DNA from: Phycisphaerae bacterium
Lineage (GTDB): Bacteria; Planctomycetota; Phycisphaerae; UBA1845; JAFGLZ01
Direction: 5' to 3'
Assembly (NCBI GenBank): GCA_016927755.1
Contig: JAFGLZ010000199.1
Coordinates: 29,931-93,930 of the forward strand
Length of the DNA stretch: 64,000 nucleotides
Below are positions 53,746 through 61,552 of the stretch, piece by piece. A program made the translations under genes and the position numbers. Each line of letters opens with the position of its first letter. Positions within the stretch are counted from its first letter, which is position 1. Below the pieces are notes generated by a model. That model was not told the DNA's origin and did no database searches. It was given only the letters and a program-made list of their open reading frames with translations.

Positions 53746-55299
53746 TCAGAGGGTCGCTCTTCTGGGCGTGCGTCCCGGGTGTCGATTCGGCCGCAAGGTC
53801 TTCGGCGCAGGGATTAAGCGGACGACGCCGGGAGCCGATACAAGAACGACCAGCGGGCAGACTTGTCCCGTGACTGGTTGGCTGGAGAGGTGGCAGAGTG
53901 GCTGAATGCGACGGTTTGCTAAACCGTTGATCCGGGTATTCCCGGGTCCGGGGGTTCGAATCCCCCCCTCTCCGTCTTGATTCTCCGAACCCCCGTAAGG
54001 TCCAACCTTGCGGGGGTTTGGCGTTTCAGGCTCACCGGATATCACACCCCCTTCCGTAGAGGCCCCCGATTCACTTCGTGGCTGTGATATCCTCTCTACT
54101 GCCGTTTCGCGCGCACAAATCGAGCGCACATCGACCGTCTGATCGTCGGTTCCCGTGGCCTTGGCCACCGACCGCGCGACCGTCTCGTCGGGCAACTCCG
54201 GCAGCATGGCCACGGCCCCAACGTCGTCGCCCTCGAGCGAGTGCGTGTAGAAGTCCATCGTCAACTTGATCGTCGAATGCCGCGCCAGACGCTGGGCCAC
54301 CGCGGGGTGGACGCCCGCCCGGGCCAGGTTGGTGATGAACGTATGACGGAGCGCGTGGAAGTCCGCCACGCGACCCGCGTCATCAGCGTACGCCACGCCC
54401 CCGGCTTCAAGGTCGGCCTTGAGCATCTTCGAGACACACGACCGGTCCGGCACCTTGAAGGCCAGCACACTCGGCGTCTTGCTCGACAGGTAGGTCCGGA
54501 GCCGCTCGACGAGGTCCGGCTTCAACGGCACGACGTCCTCGCGTCGCCGTTTGCTGTAGGCCGCCTCCACCACCACCACGGGCTGCTTGGCCCGCAGGTG
54601 GAACGACGACCGCTTCAGGCTGGCCAGCTCGCTAGCCCTCAACCCCGTCTCGGCCGCGACGCGGTAGAGCATGGCCCGCTCGGGGCCCACCATCCGGAAC
54701 CGGACCGGGCCCTCGTGCGCGGCCCGCAACAGCTTGGCCACCTCGTCGACGGTCAGCGCCCGCCGCGAGTGCGTCCTGTGCCCGCTCACGTTCAGCAGCT
54801 TGAGCGTGGACAAGGGGGATTCCGGGGCCCTGCGATCCAACACCATCCACCGGCAGAACTGCATGATCGCTCGCAGGTAGTGGTTGCTCGTCTGTCGGCT
54901 GATCGGCCGCTTCTTGCGGCGCCGCTGATCGGCCAGCCAGTTCTCCACGCGCCGGGCGTCGAGGTCGGGCCAGTATTCGGTCCGCGTCCCGTTCAGCACG
55001 GCCGTGACGCGGTTCTTGAGCTGGGCGATCTGCTTCGACGTGATGCCGCTAGCGTCCAGGGCCCGTTCCCAGTCCTCGACGTGCTCGGAAAGGACGCGCT
55101 TGCGATGCTCCTTGTAGTTGTCGAAGACGCCGGCCTTCTTCTCGCGGACCTCGCGCTGTCGCTGTGCCAGCAGATCGACCGAGAGTTGCTTGTCGGTGAA
55201 GGCAACCTCGCGGCGGAGCCGTCCGTCCTCATCGCGGTAAGAGATCGACCACTTGGCCGACCTCTTGCCTCGAACGGTCCGCTTGAAGACGTTACCCAT
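53746..55299 (-). CDS. Tyrosine recombinase/integrase of the tRNA-Ser element
   Basis: The 517-residue product has an N-terminal arm-binding-like domain, a core-binding SAM-like domain (about residues 60-170) and a catalytic domain with Arg in ETGLRASELASL, HxxR (His315, Arg318) and Tyr351 in MDFYTHS. It should integrate and excise the element. The start at ATG 55299 overlaps the upstream excisionase-like gene. Residues about 443-473 are read antisense from tRNA-Ser, and the last about 45 residues lie on host DNA beyond the tRNA, so the C-terminus was probably changed by the integration event. The free, circular form would have a different tail. Confidence 0.9.
   Translation of the reverse strand: MGNVFKRTVRGKRSAKWSISYRDEDGRLRREVAFTDKQLSVDLLAQRQREVREKKAGVFDNYKEHRKRVLSEHVEDWERALDASGITSKQIAQLKNRVTAVLNGTRTEYWPDLDARRVENWLADQRRRKKRPISRQTSNHYLRAIMQFCRWMVLDRRAPESPLSTLKLLNVSGHRTHSRRALTVDEVAKLLRAAHEGPVRFRMVGPERAMLYRVAAETGLRASELASLKRSSFHLRAKQPVVVVEAAYSKRRREDVVPLKPDLVERLRTYLSSKTPSVLAFKVPDRSCVSKMLKADLEAGGVAYADDAGRVADFHALRHTFITNLARAGVHPAVAQRLARHSTIKLTMDFYTHSLEGDDVGAVAMLPELPDETVARSVAKATGTDDQTVDVRSICARETAVERISQPRSESGASTEGGVISGEPETPNPRKVGPYGGSENQDGEGGIRTPGPGNTRINGLANRRIQPLCHLSSQPVTGQVCPLVVLVSAPGVVRLIPAPKTLRPNRHPGRTPRRATL
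53884..53974 (+). tRNA. tRNA-Ser(GCT), integration site of the element
   Basis: A 91-base class II tRNA: acceptor GGAGAGG/CCTCTCC, anticodon stem ACGGT/ACCGT around loop TTGCTAA (anticodon GCT), a long variable arm (GATCCGGGTATTCCCGGGTC) and T-arm CGGGGGTTCGAATCCCCCC. CCA is not encoded. The integrase gene of the element next door reads antisense through it, so the element has inserted at its 3' end. Confidence 0.95.
53950..53974 (+). other. Putative attL core (3' end of tRNA-Ser)
   Basis: Tyrosine recombinases of the type encoded at 53746-55299 usually cross over in the 3' part of a tRNA and recreate it. The T-arm and acceptor 3' end here would be the core. The matching attR copy is not in the window, so the limits are not defined. 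Confidence 0.5.
53988..54019 (+). terminator. Intrinsic terminator after tRNA-Ser
   Basis: AACCCCCG (53988-53995) pairs with CGGGGGTT (54011-54018), extended inside by AAGGT/ACCTT around a CCA loop, then TTT. A strong stem 13 bases after the tRNA, on its strand. It lies within the antisense integrase reading frame, on the element side of the insertion point. Confidence 0.6.
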
Positions 55300-55618
55300 T
55301 GCGCGGCTCCCGGAAGTCCTCCGGCCGAAGACGCTCCCACTGTGCCCTCGGAGGCATGCCCGCGTCAACCCATCTTTGGATCTCTCGACGTCGCCAGCGA
55401 AACGCCTTCCTCGACTTGCCCAGCTCACACGGCCTCGGGAGCTTGCCCCCGCACTGCATCCGCCAGAGCTGCCGGACGCTCACGCGCAGCAGCATCGCCA
55501 TGTCCGCCGGGCGAAGCAGCTCGGGCTCGAGCAGGACGAGCGGCGTCAGCGACTCGATCGTGTTGGATCCGCCCGACCGGGTCGCCGTCGCCGTCGCGGT
55601 AGTCTCGTGTTCGCCCAT
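55292..55618 (-). CDS. AlpA/MerR-like excisionase-type DNA-binding protein
   Basis: The 108-residue product has a Thr/Ala-rich start, then a winged-helix pattern of the helix-turn-helix 17/AlpA type (RPADMAMLLRVSVRQLWRMQ, GKLPRPCELGKSRKAFRWRR) ending in REIQRWVDAG. Proteins of this type guide excision or regulate the adjacent integrase. ATG 55618 has GAGG upstream; the stop overlaps the integrase start by 8 bases. Length and location favour an excisionase role; not proven. Confidence 0.75.
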   Translation of the reverse strand: MGEHETTATATATRSGGSNTIESLTPLVLLEPELLRPADMAMLLRVSVRQLWRMQCGGKLPRPCELGKSRKAFRWRRREIQRWVDAGMPPRAQWERLRPEDFREPRNG

Positions 55619-55732
55619 CGTTGACCTCATAGTCGGCCGCCCTGGGGCGTGTCACATGTCACAGTACCCCAGGGCGGCCCAAAGCGACTTGCCCACCTAA
55701 CGGGCTTGCGCGTCAATCATCCCCAGGCCGGG

Positions 55733-56611
55733 CTACGACAGCTCCTTTGCCAGTTCGGCGAGCTTGAGCCGCCCTGCCTCCTCTCGTTCCGACATCTCAG
55801 CCCAGGCCTCGTCGTCTCGATACAGACCGACCGTGTCGCGGATCAATCGACCCAGCACTGTCGGCTCGAGTGCGTCGAGTTCCCAGCTCTCCTCCCCAAA
55901 CCGGTCCACATAGCCGTTCGACCGGGAATCGGTGAACTTCACGGGGTTGGGGGGAGGATTGAATGCCTCGACCTGATCCCAGTTCAGCGCAATCCGCTTG
56001 ACCTCAATCTCCTCTCCGAGGAACAGCGACAGCCGTTGGAACAGGTCGCGCGTCATGTCAATTCCACTCGGGTCGTGGTCGCCAAGATGAATGACAACGG
56101 GCTCCTGGCCGTCCTCAAGATGCCGTCGGAATCGCCTATATCCAGCCTCGAACAGCTCGCTCGCGGACGTGTAGCCCTTGCATGCGAAGTATGGGACGCG
56201 GAGGTCCCCGCACGTGCCCGCGATCACGCCAAGAAGTGCCTCCTTCTCGATCCAGACCTCAGGCCGACGCGTTTGGGTGCTCCACAGGTCCAGCTTGAAC
56301 TGCTCGGCGGCACTCCTCACGATGTCGTCGGGGCCATCCCATGTCGAGACCCGCTGCAGGTTGCGGCCCCGGTCCTCGATCGCATCCCAGTCGATGTCTC
56401 CGGAGAGCCGCGCGTCGTTGATGATGCTGCCAAGTCTCTTGTATTCCTGCTGCCGGTTGGGGATGAGGTCGCGAGCCACGAACTGGTAGTAGAGCTGTCG
56501 CAAGGTGAGCCGGAATCCTTGGTCGAGGTACTCCTGGATGATCGCGTCGGCCAACGTGATGATCTGAAGCGTTGAGGCCGAGAACGACTTGTCGATAAAG
56601 GCAATCTTCAC
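55733..56611 (-). CDS. TOPRIM-domain protein of the element (topoisomerase VI A/primase-like)
   Basis: The 292-residue protein has a helical N-terminal half (TLRQLYYQFVARDLIPNRQQ) and a C-terminal TOPRIM-type core with a conserved Glu (WIEKEALLGVI) followed by a DxDxxG-like motif (HLGDHDPSGIDMTRD), the pattern of topoisomerases, primases and Spo11/topoisomerase VI A. GTG 56611 with GGAG 6 bases upstream is chosen. It could act in replication, DNA cleavage or conjugal processing of the element. The fold call is fairly firm; the exact activity is open. Confidence 0.72.
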   Translation of the reverse strand: MKIAFIDKSFSASTLQIITLADAIIQEYLDQGFRLTLRQLYYQFVARDLIPNRQQEYKRLGSIINDARLSGDIDWDAIEDRGRNLQRVSTWDGPDDIVRSAAEQFKLDLWSTQTRRPEVWIEKEALLGVIAGTCGDLRVPYFACKGYTSASELFEAGYRRFRRHLEDGQEPVVIHLGDHDPSGIDMTRDLFQRLSLFLGEEIEVKRIALNWDQVEAFNPPPNPVKFTDSRSNGYVDRFGEESWELDALEPTVLGRLIRDTVGLYRDDEAWAEMSEREEAGRLKLAELAKELS

Positions 56612-56753
56612 CACAAGCTCCAGAAAGCCGGGCCCCACATCGAACCGCCCTTCAAGTCCGCCCTACCGCGGCGTGCGGGTCACGGGCTATCGAACCGAGC
56701 CGGCCAGGGCGGATCGGCCGTTGCTCGCCGTGTGGGGCCCGGCTTGGGGAACC

Positions 56754-57176
56754 CTATGCAGCATCCTCGTCCGGGATCTCCTCGCCCGTCTCCGGATCGA
56801 TCGTCCGACCGTCCTGCGTGGCCAGGATCCCCTGACGCGGCGTGTCTCCTGTCGTTCCGCTCCGGCGAGCGAACAGCCGAAGCTGGTTGTCCTGGGTCTC
56901 GCCGCCCATCGCCAGGCTGATCGACGTCGGCGCCGTCGGGAGCGTCACCTTGGACTTGGCGGAGATCTCGAAGAGGTCCTCGTCCTTCTCGGCGTTCTCG
57001 CACTTGACCTCGATCTCCAGGACGAGCTTGGCCTTGGCGCCTTTGGCCTTGTCCGCGTGCTTCCTGAGGTGCTTGACCATCTCGGCCTGGACCAGCTCGA
57101 AGTGCTCGTTGGCCTCCTCGAGGAATCGGCCCTCGTTCAGGTGGCCGAGTTCCACCGGTACGAATCGCGTCGACAT
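56754..57176 (-). CDS. Small acidic phage-type protein, unknown function
   Basis: The 140-residue protein begins MSTRFVPVELGHLNEG, then a helical part rich in Glu and Lys, and a C-terminal region ending in EIPDEDAA. No domain is recognised. It starts 36 bases after the DUF2303 gene, with GGAG upstream, so it is likely in the same phage-type operon. Confidence 0.65.
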   Translation of the reverse strand: MSTRFVPVELGHLNEGRFLEEANEHFELVQAEMVKHLRKHADKAKGAKAKLVLEIEVKCENAEKDEDLFEISAKSKVTLPTAPTSISLAMGGETQDNQLRLFARRSGTTGDTPRQGILATQDGRTIDPETGEEIPDEDAA

Positions 57177-57212
57177 CGCAATCACTCCTCGCAGGCCGCT
57201 CGACGGCGGCGC

Positions 57213-58070
57213 CTAGCAGGAAACCATGTCGCCGTGGTGGCTGAGGTACGTCCACTCCACGTAGTTCGCCGAGCCGAGCGAGACCACCGCGCCCTCGATG
57301 CCCTGCAGGACGGCCACCATCGTCTCGAAGGCCTCGAACTTGGCCCGCTCGACGTCGGCCGAGGTCAGCGTCGCCACCACGTGCTCCCCCCCACCGACAA
57401 CATCCAGGACCAGGTCGGCCTCGACCTCGACGTCGTCGGTGCCGACGTAGATCGGTGTCTGCAGCTTGATCGTCTCGGGCAGGTCCACCGGCTCCGAGTT
57501 GCGCTGGCCCTTGATCTCGGTCTCGCAGATCAGGCCGTTGATGGCCTTGGCCCCGCGGCCCCGGTGCAGCGTGACCGTCGTCGAGGCCCGCACCTGCTGC
57601 AGCATCAACGCCAGCTCGCGGCCGTCGGGCTCGACGATCAGCCGCCGATTCGCCATGAGGAACGTGGTCAGCTCGGCTAGCGGGATCATCTTGCCGAGAA
57701 CCCCGAGCCACGGCTGGAACAGCGGGTGGATGATCGGCGTGAACGTGATCACCTCCCTGCCCTTCTCGGTGACTTCGTCGATGACGGCCTCGAACATGCC
57801 GTTTTCGACGTCCGCCAGCACGACCGTGTGCTCCGTCTTGTACTTGCCGAGGTAGGCCATGAAGCCCTCGACCGAGTGGAACTGGTGCGCCCGGGGCTGG
57901 CTCTCGGCCCGAATCGGCTCGAGCGGCGGCTGCTCCCGTTGCTCCAGGATCACGCGGGTGGCCTTCTGACCGTCCTGGGCTTCCTCGTGGGCGATCGTCA
58001 GCGCGTTCTCCTGGCCGCGCTGGATCCGCCGAATGAACTCCTCGATCGACGTCCCTGTGGGTCCTGCCAT
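57213..58070 (-). CDS. DUF2303 (YfdQ-like) prophage protein
   Basis: The 285-residue protein matches the DUF2303/YfdQ family of phage proteins (HSVEGFMAYLGKYKTEHTVV, VITFTPIIHPLFQPWLGVLG, PLAELTTFLMANRRLI, YVEWTYLSHHGDMVS). The family role is unknown; it occurs in early-gene regions of temperate phages. ATG 58070 has GGAGG upstream. It is the strongest sign that the element is phage-derived. Confidence 0.8.
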   Translation of the reverse strand: MAGPTGTSIEEFIRRIQRGQENALTIAHEEAQDGQKATRVILEQREQPPLEPIRAESQPRAHQFHSVEGFMAYLGKYKTEHTVVLADVENGMFEAVIDEVTEKGREVITFTPIIHPLFQPWLGVLGKMIPLAELTTFLMANRRLIVEPDGRELALMLQQVRASTTVTLHRGRGAKAINGLICETEIKGQRNSEPVDLPETIKLQTPIYVGTDDVEVEADLVLDVVGGGEHVVATLTSADVERAKFEAFETMVAVLQGIEGAVVSLGSANYVEWTYLSHHGDMVSC

Positions 58071-58407
58071 AGTCCGTCCTCCATGCTCGGTTGGGTGTTC
58101 CGTTACAAGCCGCCTCCGGGCTCGACCCTTCCGGGGGCCGAGCCCGGCGCGACCGACCAGTGATGCAGCTCCGGCTATCACCACGCCTGCGGGCGGGGGA
58201 TTTCGTGATGGCTCGAACCGGCCAGCCGGGGACGGTCAACATCCTTGTTCCGGCCATCCTGCCGCCCGATCCCCTCCTGACCGGTCGAGCATCTGATCCG
58301 GCGGTCGCCACCGATCGCGGTGGCCGGCGTTAGGCCAAGTGCAATCCTGTCGGCAAGTGTTCGTATTCAGACCGTGCCTCGTTTGCCGTCGTAACTGCCG
58401 GACCGAC

Positions 58408-58480
58408 TAGCTGGGGCCGGACTCGAACCGGCGACCTCGGGATAATGACTCCCGTGAGCTACCAACTGCTCTACCCAGCA
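58408..58480 (-). tRNA. tRNA-Met(CAT)-like gene in the element
   Basis: A 73-base cloverleaf: acceptor arms GCTGGG/CCCAGC (the outermost pair T-T is a mismatch), D-arm GAGC-AGTTGGTA-GCTC, anticodon stem CGGGA/TCCCG around loop GTCATTA (anticodon CAT), T-arm GCCGG-TTCGAGT-CCGGC. No encoded CCA. Two features are unusual: G at position 32 and T rather than a purine at 37. It could be a phage-carried tRNA or a decaying copy. The last 10 bases of the neighbouring gene (58471-58677) overlap it. Confidence 0.72.
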
Positions 58481-58677
58481 ACCAGGTCTCCGTGGCTCTG
58501 GCCACCAGACCCTCCCAGGCATTGGACCGCCACGGCCCTCGCCCATCGTCTGAGAAACTCCGCCCGCTGCGGGTTGAGTTGCTCGCATAGCTCCGCCAGG
58601 TACAAGAGCCGCTCGCGCCACCTGACCGCTGACCACCCTTCCGGCACGAGTTGCTCGGGAAGATCCGTTTCGCTCAC
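58471..58677 (-). CDS. Small protein of the element, unknown function
   Basis: The 68-residue product starts at GTG 58677, which overlaps the upstream stop as GTGA, so it is probably translationally coupled. It is helical and Arg/Leu-rich (WRERLLYLAELCEQLNPQRA). No recognised domain. Its 3' end overlaps the tRNA gene by 10 bases. Confidence 0.55.
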   Translation of the reverse strand: MSETDLPEQLVPEGWSAVRWRERLLYLAELCEQLNPQRAEFLRRWARAVAVQCLGGSGGQSHGDLVAG

Positions 58678-58928
58678 GCCTCGACCACGCACGCGCCCTC
58701 CTCGACGCCGAGGACCATCGGATCGGCTGCCGTTTCGAGGACGCTCCGAGCCCCCTGCTCCAAGGCCTCGCAGTCCGCCGCGGCGGCCAGCGCCGACGTC
58801 ACCGCGTCGATCGCCGGATACCAGCTCTCTTGCGGTTGGCTCGCCTGGACGCGGACCGTCATCTGGACGGAGACCGTCACGTCGAGGTCGCGTAGTTCGG
58901 GGCTGTCGAGGTCGTTGTACGGGCCCAA
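58674..58928 (-). CDS. Small phage-type protein, unknown function
   Basis: The product has 84 residues and starts at TTG 58928, 7 bases after GGAGG. It is acidic and Ala-rich (AIDAVTSALAAAADCEALEQ) with strands at the N-terminus (DLDVTVSVQMTVRV). No recognised domain. It overlaps the next gene by GTGA. Confidence 0.55.
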   Translation of the reverse strand: MGPYNDLDSPELRDLDVTVSVQMTVRVQASQPQESWYPAIDAVTSALAAAADCEALEQGARSVLETAADPMVLGVEEGACVVEA

Positions 58929-58979
58929 GGTCTGGCCTCCGTTGATCCGTTGGACGTGTCTACGGGCGCCTCGCGGCGT

Positions 58980-59261
58980 TCAGCCCACACACCGGCTCCC
59001 GCGCTGGCCGGGTCGGCCTTCGATGGCGGCCTCGATTCGCTGCAGCTCCACCTCCGCCCGGCGCGCGTTCATGCGGCCCTGGATTTCGGCCATGCGCTGG
59101 GCCAGGGCGGCGGTCGTCTCGGCCGGGTAGAGCACCATCATGACGGCCACCTTCTCGACCGCCGGGTCCCACGCCTGGCTCGTCTTCGTCCGGGCCACGT
59201 CGAGGGCGGTTGAGAGCTGCGACGTGTTCGGCAGTGAGAGGTTGTCGGTCGTGCTCGCCAT
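58980..59261 (-). CDS. Small helical protein of the element, unknown function
   Basis: The 93-residue product starts at ATG 59261. It is helical with Ala, Gln and Arg (TTAALAQRMAEIQGRMNARR) and no recognised domain. The ribosome binding site is weak. It follows the 59347-59598 gene on the same strand. Confidence 0.55.
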   Translation of the reverse strand: MASTTDNLSLPNTSQLSTALDVARTKTSQAWDPAVEKVAVMMVLYPAETTAALAQRMAEIQGRMNARRAEVELQRIEAAIEGRPGQRGSRCVG

Positions 59262-59315
59262 GTGTGCCTTTTCGCCGCATCGTCGCAACTCCGTCCGTGG
59301 CCGTTGCTTGCCTTA

Positions 59316-59355
59316 GGTGGTTAATCCGAAAATCTGCACATCGCGATTAACCACC
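59316..59355. repeat. 11-bp perfect inverted repeat between small element genes
   Basis: GGTGGTTAATC (59316-59326) and GATTAACCACC (59345-59355) are exact reverse complements around 18 bases. The right arm overlaps the stop codon of the gene ending at 59347. There is no T tract. It may be a site of protein binding or a structured mRNA junction. Confidence 0.55.
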
Positions 59356-59598
59356 GTCGTTCGTGAAAACCGTGCTAGAGTGTCCTGTATGGAGTCCGCC
59401 CTTTTCGGTCGTGACCGCGGATGCACCCGGCTCGAAGTCCCGGATCGACCGGCCCTGTACGAACTGGCTCAGGGCGAAGCGGACGGCCCCGGCCGCCGTG
59501 GTCACACCGGCCTCCCGAGCCACGCGCTGGACGCGGTCGAAGACGACTTGATCGATTCCAGTAACGTGAACGTCAGTGATTTCTGTGGTCCCAGCCAT
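59347..59598 (-). CDS. Small protein divergent from the HTH regulator
   Basis: The 83-residue product starts at ATG 59598, 8 bases after AAGGAG. It has a helix-rich pattern (DQVVFDRVQRVAREAGVTTA, GAVRFALSQFVQGRSIRDFE) reminiscent of ribbon-helix-helix or phage antirepressor proteins, but I cannot assign it. It is the first gene of the minus-strand early module and is divergent from the HTH regulator. Confidence 0.6.
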   Translation of the reverse strand: MAGTTEITDVHVTGIDQVVFDRVQRVAREAGVTTAAGAVRFALSQFVQGRSIRDFEPGASAVTTEKGGLHTGHSSTVFTNDGG

Positions 59599-59640
59599 CC
59601 CAGGCGCTCCTTCGGTTCGTCCGATTGATGATGTCAGTTT

Positions 59641-59693
59641 ATCCGATTTTTCGGAGAGGTGCAACGCAAAAATCGGATACATGCGGATTTTTT
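59641..59693. promoter_or_regulatory. Operator-like repeats in the divergent regulator region
   Basis: ATCCGATTTTT (59641-59651) and AAAAATCGGAT (59668-59678) are perfect reverse complements spaced by 16 bases, and CGGATTTTTT recurs at 59684-59693. They lie between the starts of the two divergent genes (59598 minus, 59740 plus), the usual place for phage repressor operators. The repeats are seen directly; binding by the HTH protein is inferred. Confidence 0.6.
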
Positions 59694-59739
59694 CTGAATG
59701 CGGCTTGCATCATGCGTGAATGACGGTACTTGCATAGGC

Positions 59740-60090
59740 ATGGATTGGCGTAGGAAAGTCCACGAAATCTGTCGCCAGGGAGGTCCGACCCGGAGGGAGC
59801 TGGCTCAGCAGCTCGGGGTTGTAGAGTCTACGCTGGCGCGGTGGCTCGGTTCACGGCGGAATCCGGACAGCGCAACGGGCGAGCCGTCGATCTCAGAGGG
59901 GAAGCGCCTGGCCGAGATCCTCGGCGTCGATTGGAAGGACCTGTTCGACGATTCGATTGACGAGTTTGAAGTCAACCGGTCCGTCTGGATTCGCGGCTAC
60001 GAGGAGGGTCGTCAGGTTGTAGCTGACATCGACGCTCAAGCTCGTCGGCCAGGCCGCAAAGGAAGGACTCGGGGCAAGAAGGGAGCGTGA
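59740..60090 (+). CDS. XRE-type helix-turn-helix regulator
   Basis: The product has 116 residues. A helix-turn-helix occupies residues about 15-60 (TRRELAQQLGVVESTLARWL, SISEGKRLAEILGVDWKDLF). The C-terminal part is charged and ends in a basic tail (RRPGRKGRTRGKKG). It is the likely repressor of the divergent minus-strand early genes through the repeats at 59641-59693. ATG 59740 is chosen; the ribosome binding site is weak. An earlier in-frame start at 59698 is less likely. Confidence 0.75.
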   Translation: MDWRRKVHEICRQGGPTRRELAQQLGVVESTLARWLGSRRNPDSATGEPSISEGKRLAEILGVDWKDLFDDSIDEFEVNRSVWIRGYEEGRQVVADIDAQARRPGRKGRTRGKKGA

Positions 60091-60523
60091 TCACGATCCG
60101 GGCAATCGCGTCCCGAGAGGCATGAGAGAGGGTCGCGGGCTTACGGCCGCCACGTCTGTCTCGCATGGCAATTCCCCTGAATGGATGCTGGGCCCTGCTG
60201 ATCGGAACATCCGTGTCTCGCGATTCCTGGCCACGATCAGCTCGTGTCGGCTGGCATCCGCCGTTCAGGGCGAATCGGCTGAATGTTAGGGGTATGTTTG
60301 GTATCCGTCAAGCCCAAATCTGAGAGATTCCGAGACGCCTGCGACCTCCGGTCGGATGGCATAAGTCGGCCTCCTCCATGTTTTTTGAATTAGGGCTTGC
60401 GGGAAGAACAACTCCATGATAGCTAGTTGAGCCACAGCGAATCAACCCCATGGAAGGGCCCTCTGAGGCCCCCAATCTACGGTCAGGTTCTAAGGTCACA
60501 TTCGGGGGGCGAGGTGTGGGGAA
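60091..60523. other. 433-base gap with no clear gene
   Basis: I see no convincing plus-strand gene here. A minus-strand 64-codon frame (59972-60166) overlaps the regulator gene and is not supported. The sequence is less GC-rich than the flanking early module and probably contains the promoter of the 60524 gene. Confidence 0.45.
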
Positions 60524-61552
60524 ATGCTGATCGGTCTTGCAGCCATCGTCGTAGCCTATTCCGCCGACGCGCCGCCGACGTTCCATCAGATTGACTTCTC
60601 GGGACAGATGACCTACGTCGTCTCGGCCGTCAGCGATCCGCGAACCATCACTGTTGAAAGCGATGGTACCGTCCAGAAGGTAAGGCTGGCTGGCCTCAGG
60701 GCTCCCGGTCCAGGCCAATCCCCCAGCTACCTCACTAGCCTTCTGAGCGGGGAGAGCGTCTACATGTTCCCGGCAACCGAAGAGGATGAACGAAGGACCG
60801 ATTCAGCACTGTGCAGGTACGTCTACCGCGTCCCAGATGGGCTTTTCATCAATGCAGAACTCATCCGCCAAGGTCACGGCCTCGTGGACGATACACGACA
60901 CTTCTACGACGACCAGTTCCACAAGCTGGAAGCCTTCGCTCGCTCCAGGCGAACTGGTCAGTGGAGGATCGCCGCCAACATTGCCAAACCGCCAACGACC
61001 TCAGCCCCCGCCGACGCGCGAAGTGGGATCTCCTCAGAAGTCAAGGCGGAGGGATTCCGCGGCATCCCCTGGGGTGCCACGAAAGAGGCGGTCGAGAGCC
61101 AAGAGAAGGCGCCGCGTATTCGGGATCTCGGCGATATCCTCGTCTACTCCGATCGAGTTGCTGGACTTCCCGCCCAAGTGGGATACGTGTTTGCTGATGG
61201 CAAACTTGTCATCGGCAAGTATCGATTCACCGTCGAGCACGTGAACGGGAACGCCTTTCTCGACGACTTCGACAAGATCCACATCCTCCTGGAGAAGAAA
61301 TACGGGAAGGCAAAAACCTGCGAGAGCTTTTGGCGCCGGGACCTCTACAGAAGCGATGCCACCAGATGGGGCATGGCCATCGCTGTCGGGGATCTCAGCA
61401 GGTACGCCGTCTGGGAACTCGCTGACACGACGCTCTGCCTTGCCCTATCCGGCGACAACTTCGAAATCTCCCTAGTGTTGGAGTACAGTAGCAGGGCCCA
61501 CGAAGCGCTCTATCGCGATTCCTTGACGCGAACGAACAGCGATGGTCTCTAG
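60524..61552 (+). CDS. Exported protein with staphylococcal-nuclease-like (TNase) domain
   Basis: The 342-residue protein has a short signal-like N-terminus and a TNase-like domain over residues about 20-155 (VRLAGLRAPGPGQ, LLSGESVYMFPATEEDERRT, LCRYVYRVPDGLFINAELIR, GHGLVDDTRHFYD). The catalytic Arg-Asp-Glu set of S. aureus nuclease is only partly matched, so activity is uncertain. The C-terminal part carries a second domain with GFRGIPWGATKEAVES. It is the first gene of the plus-strand cargo block and is separated from the three-gene operon by about 120 bases. Confidence 0.72.
   Translation: MLIGLAAIVVAYSADAPPTFHQIDFSGQMTYVVSAVSDPRTITVESDGTVQKVRLAGLRAPGPGQSPSYLTSLLSGESVYMFPATEEDERRTDSALCRYVYRVPDGLFINAELIRQGHGLVDDTRHFYDDQFHKLEAFARSRRTGQWRIAANIAKPPTTSAPADARSGISSEVKAEGFRGIPWGATKEAVESQEKAPRIRDLGDILVYSDRVAGLPAQVGYVFADGKLVIGKYRFTVEHVNGNAFLDDFDKIHILLEKKYGKAKTCESFWRRDLYRSDATRWGMAIAVGDLSRYAVWELADTTLCLALSGDNFEISLVLEYSSRAHEALYRDSLTRTNSDGL

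Noticed and set aside
58367..58636. An 89-codon frame crossing the tRNA-Met-like gene
   Set aside because: Its middle part is the translation of the tRNA itself; such frames are routine artefacts.
59972..60166. A 64-codon minus-strand frame overlapping the 3' end of the HTH regulator
   Set aside because: It overlaps a gene with a recognised helix-turn-helix, has no ribosome binding site and no recognisable product.
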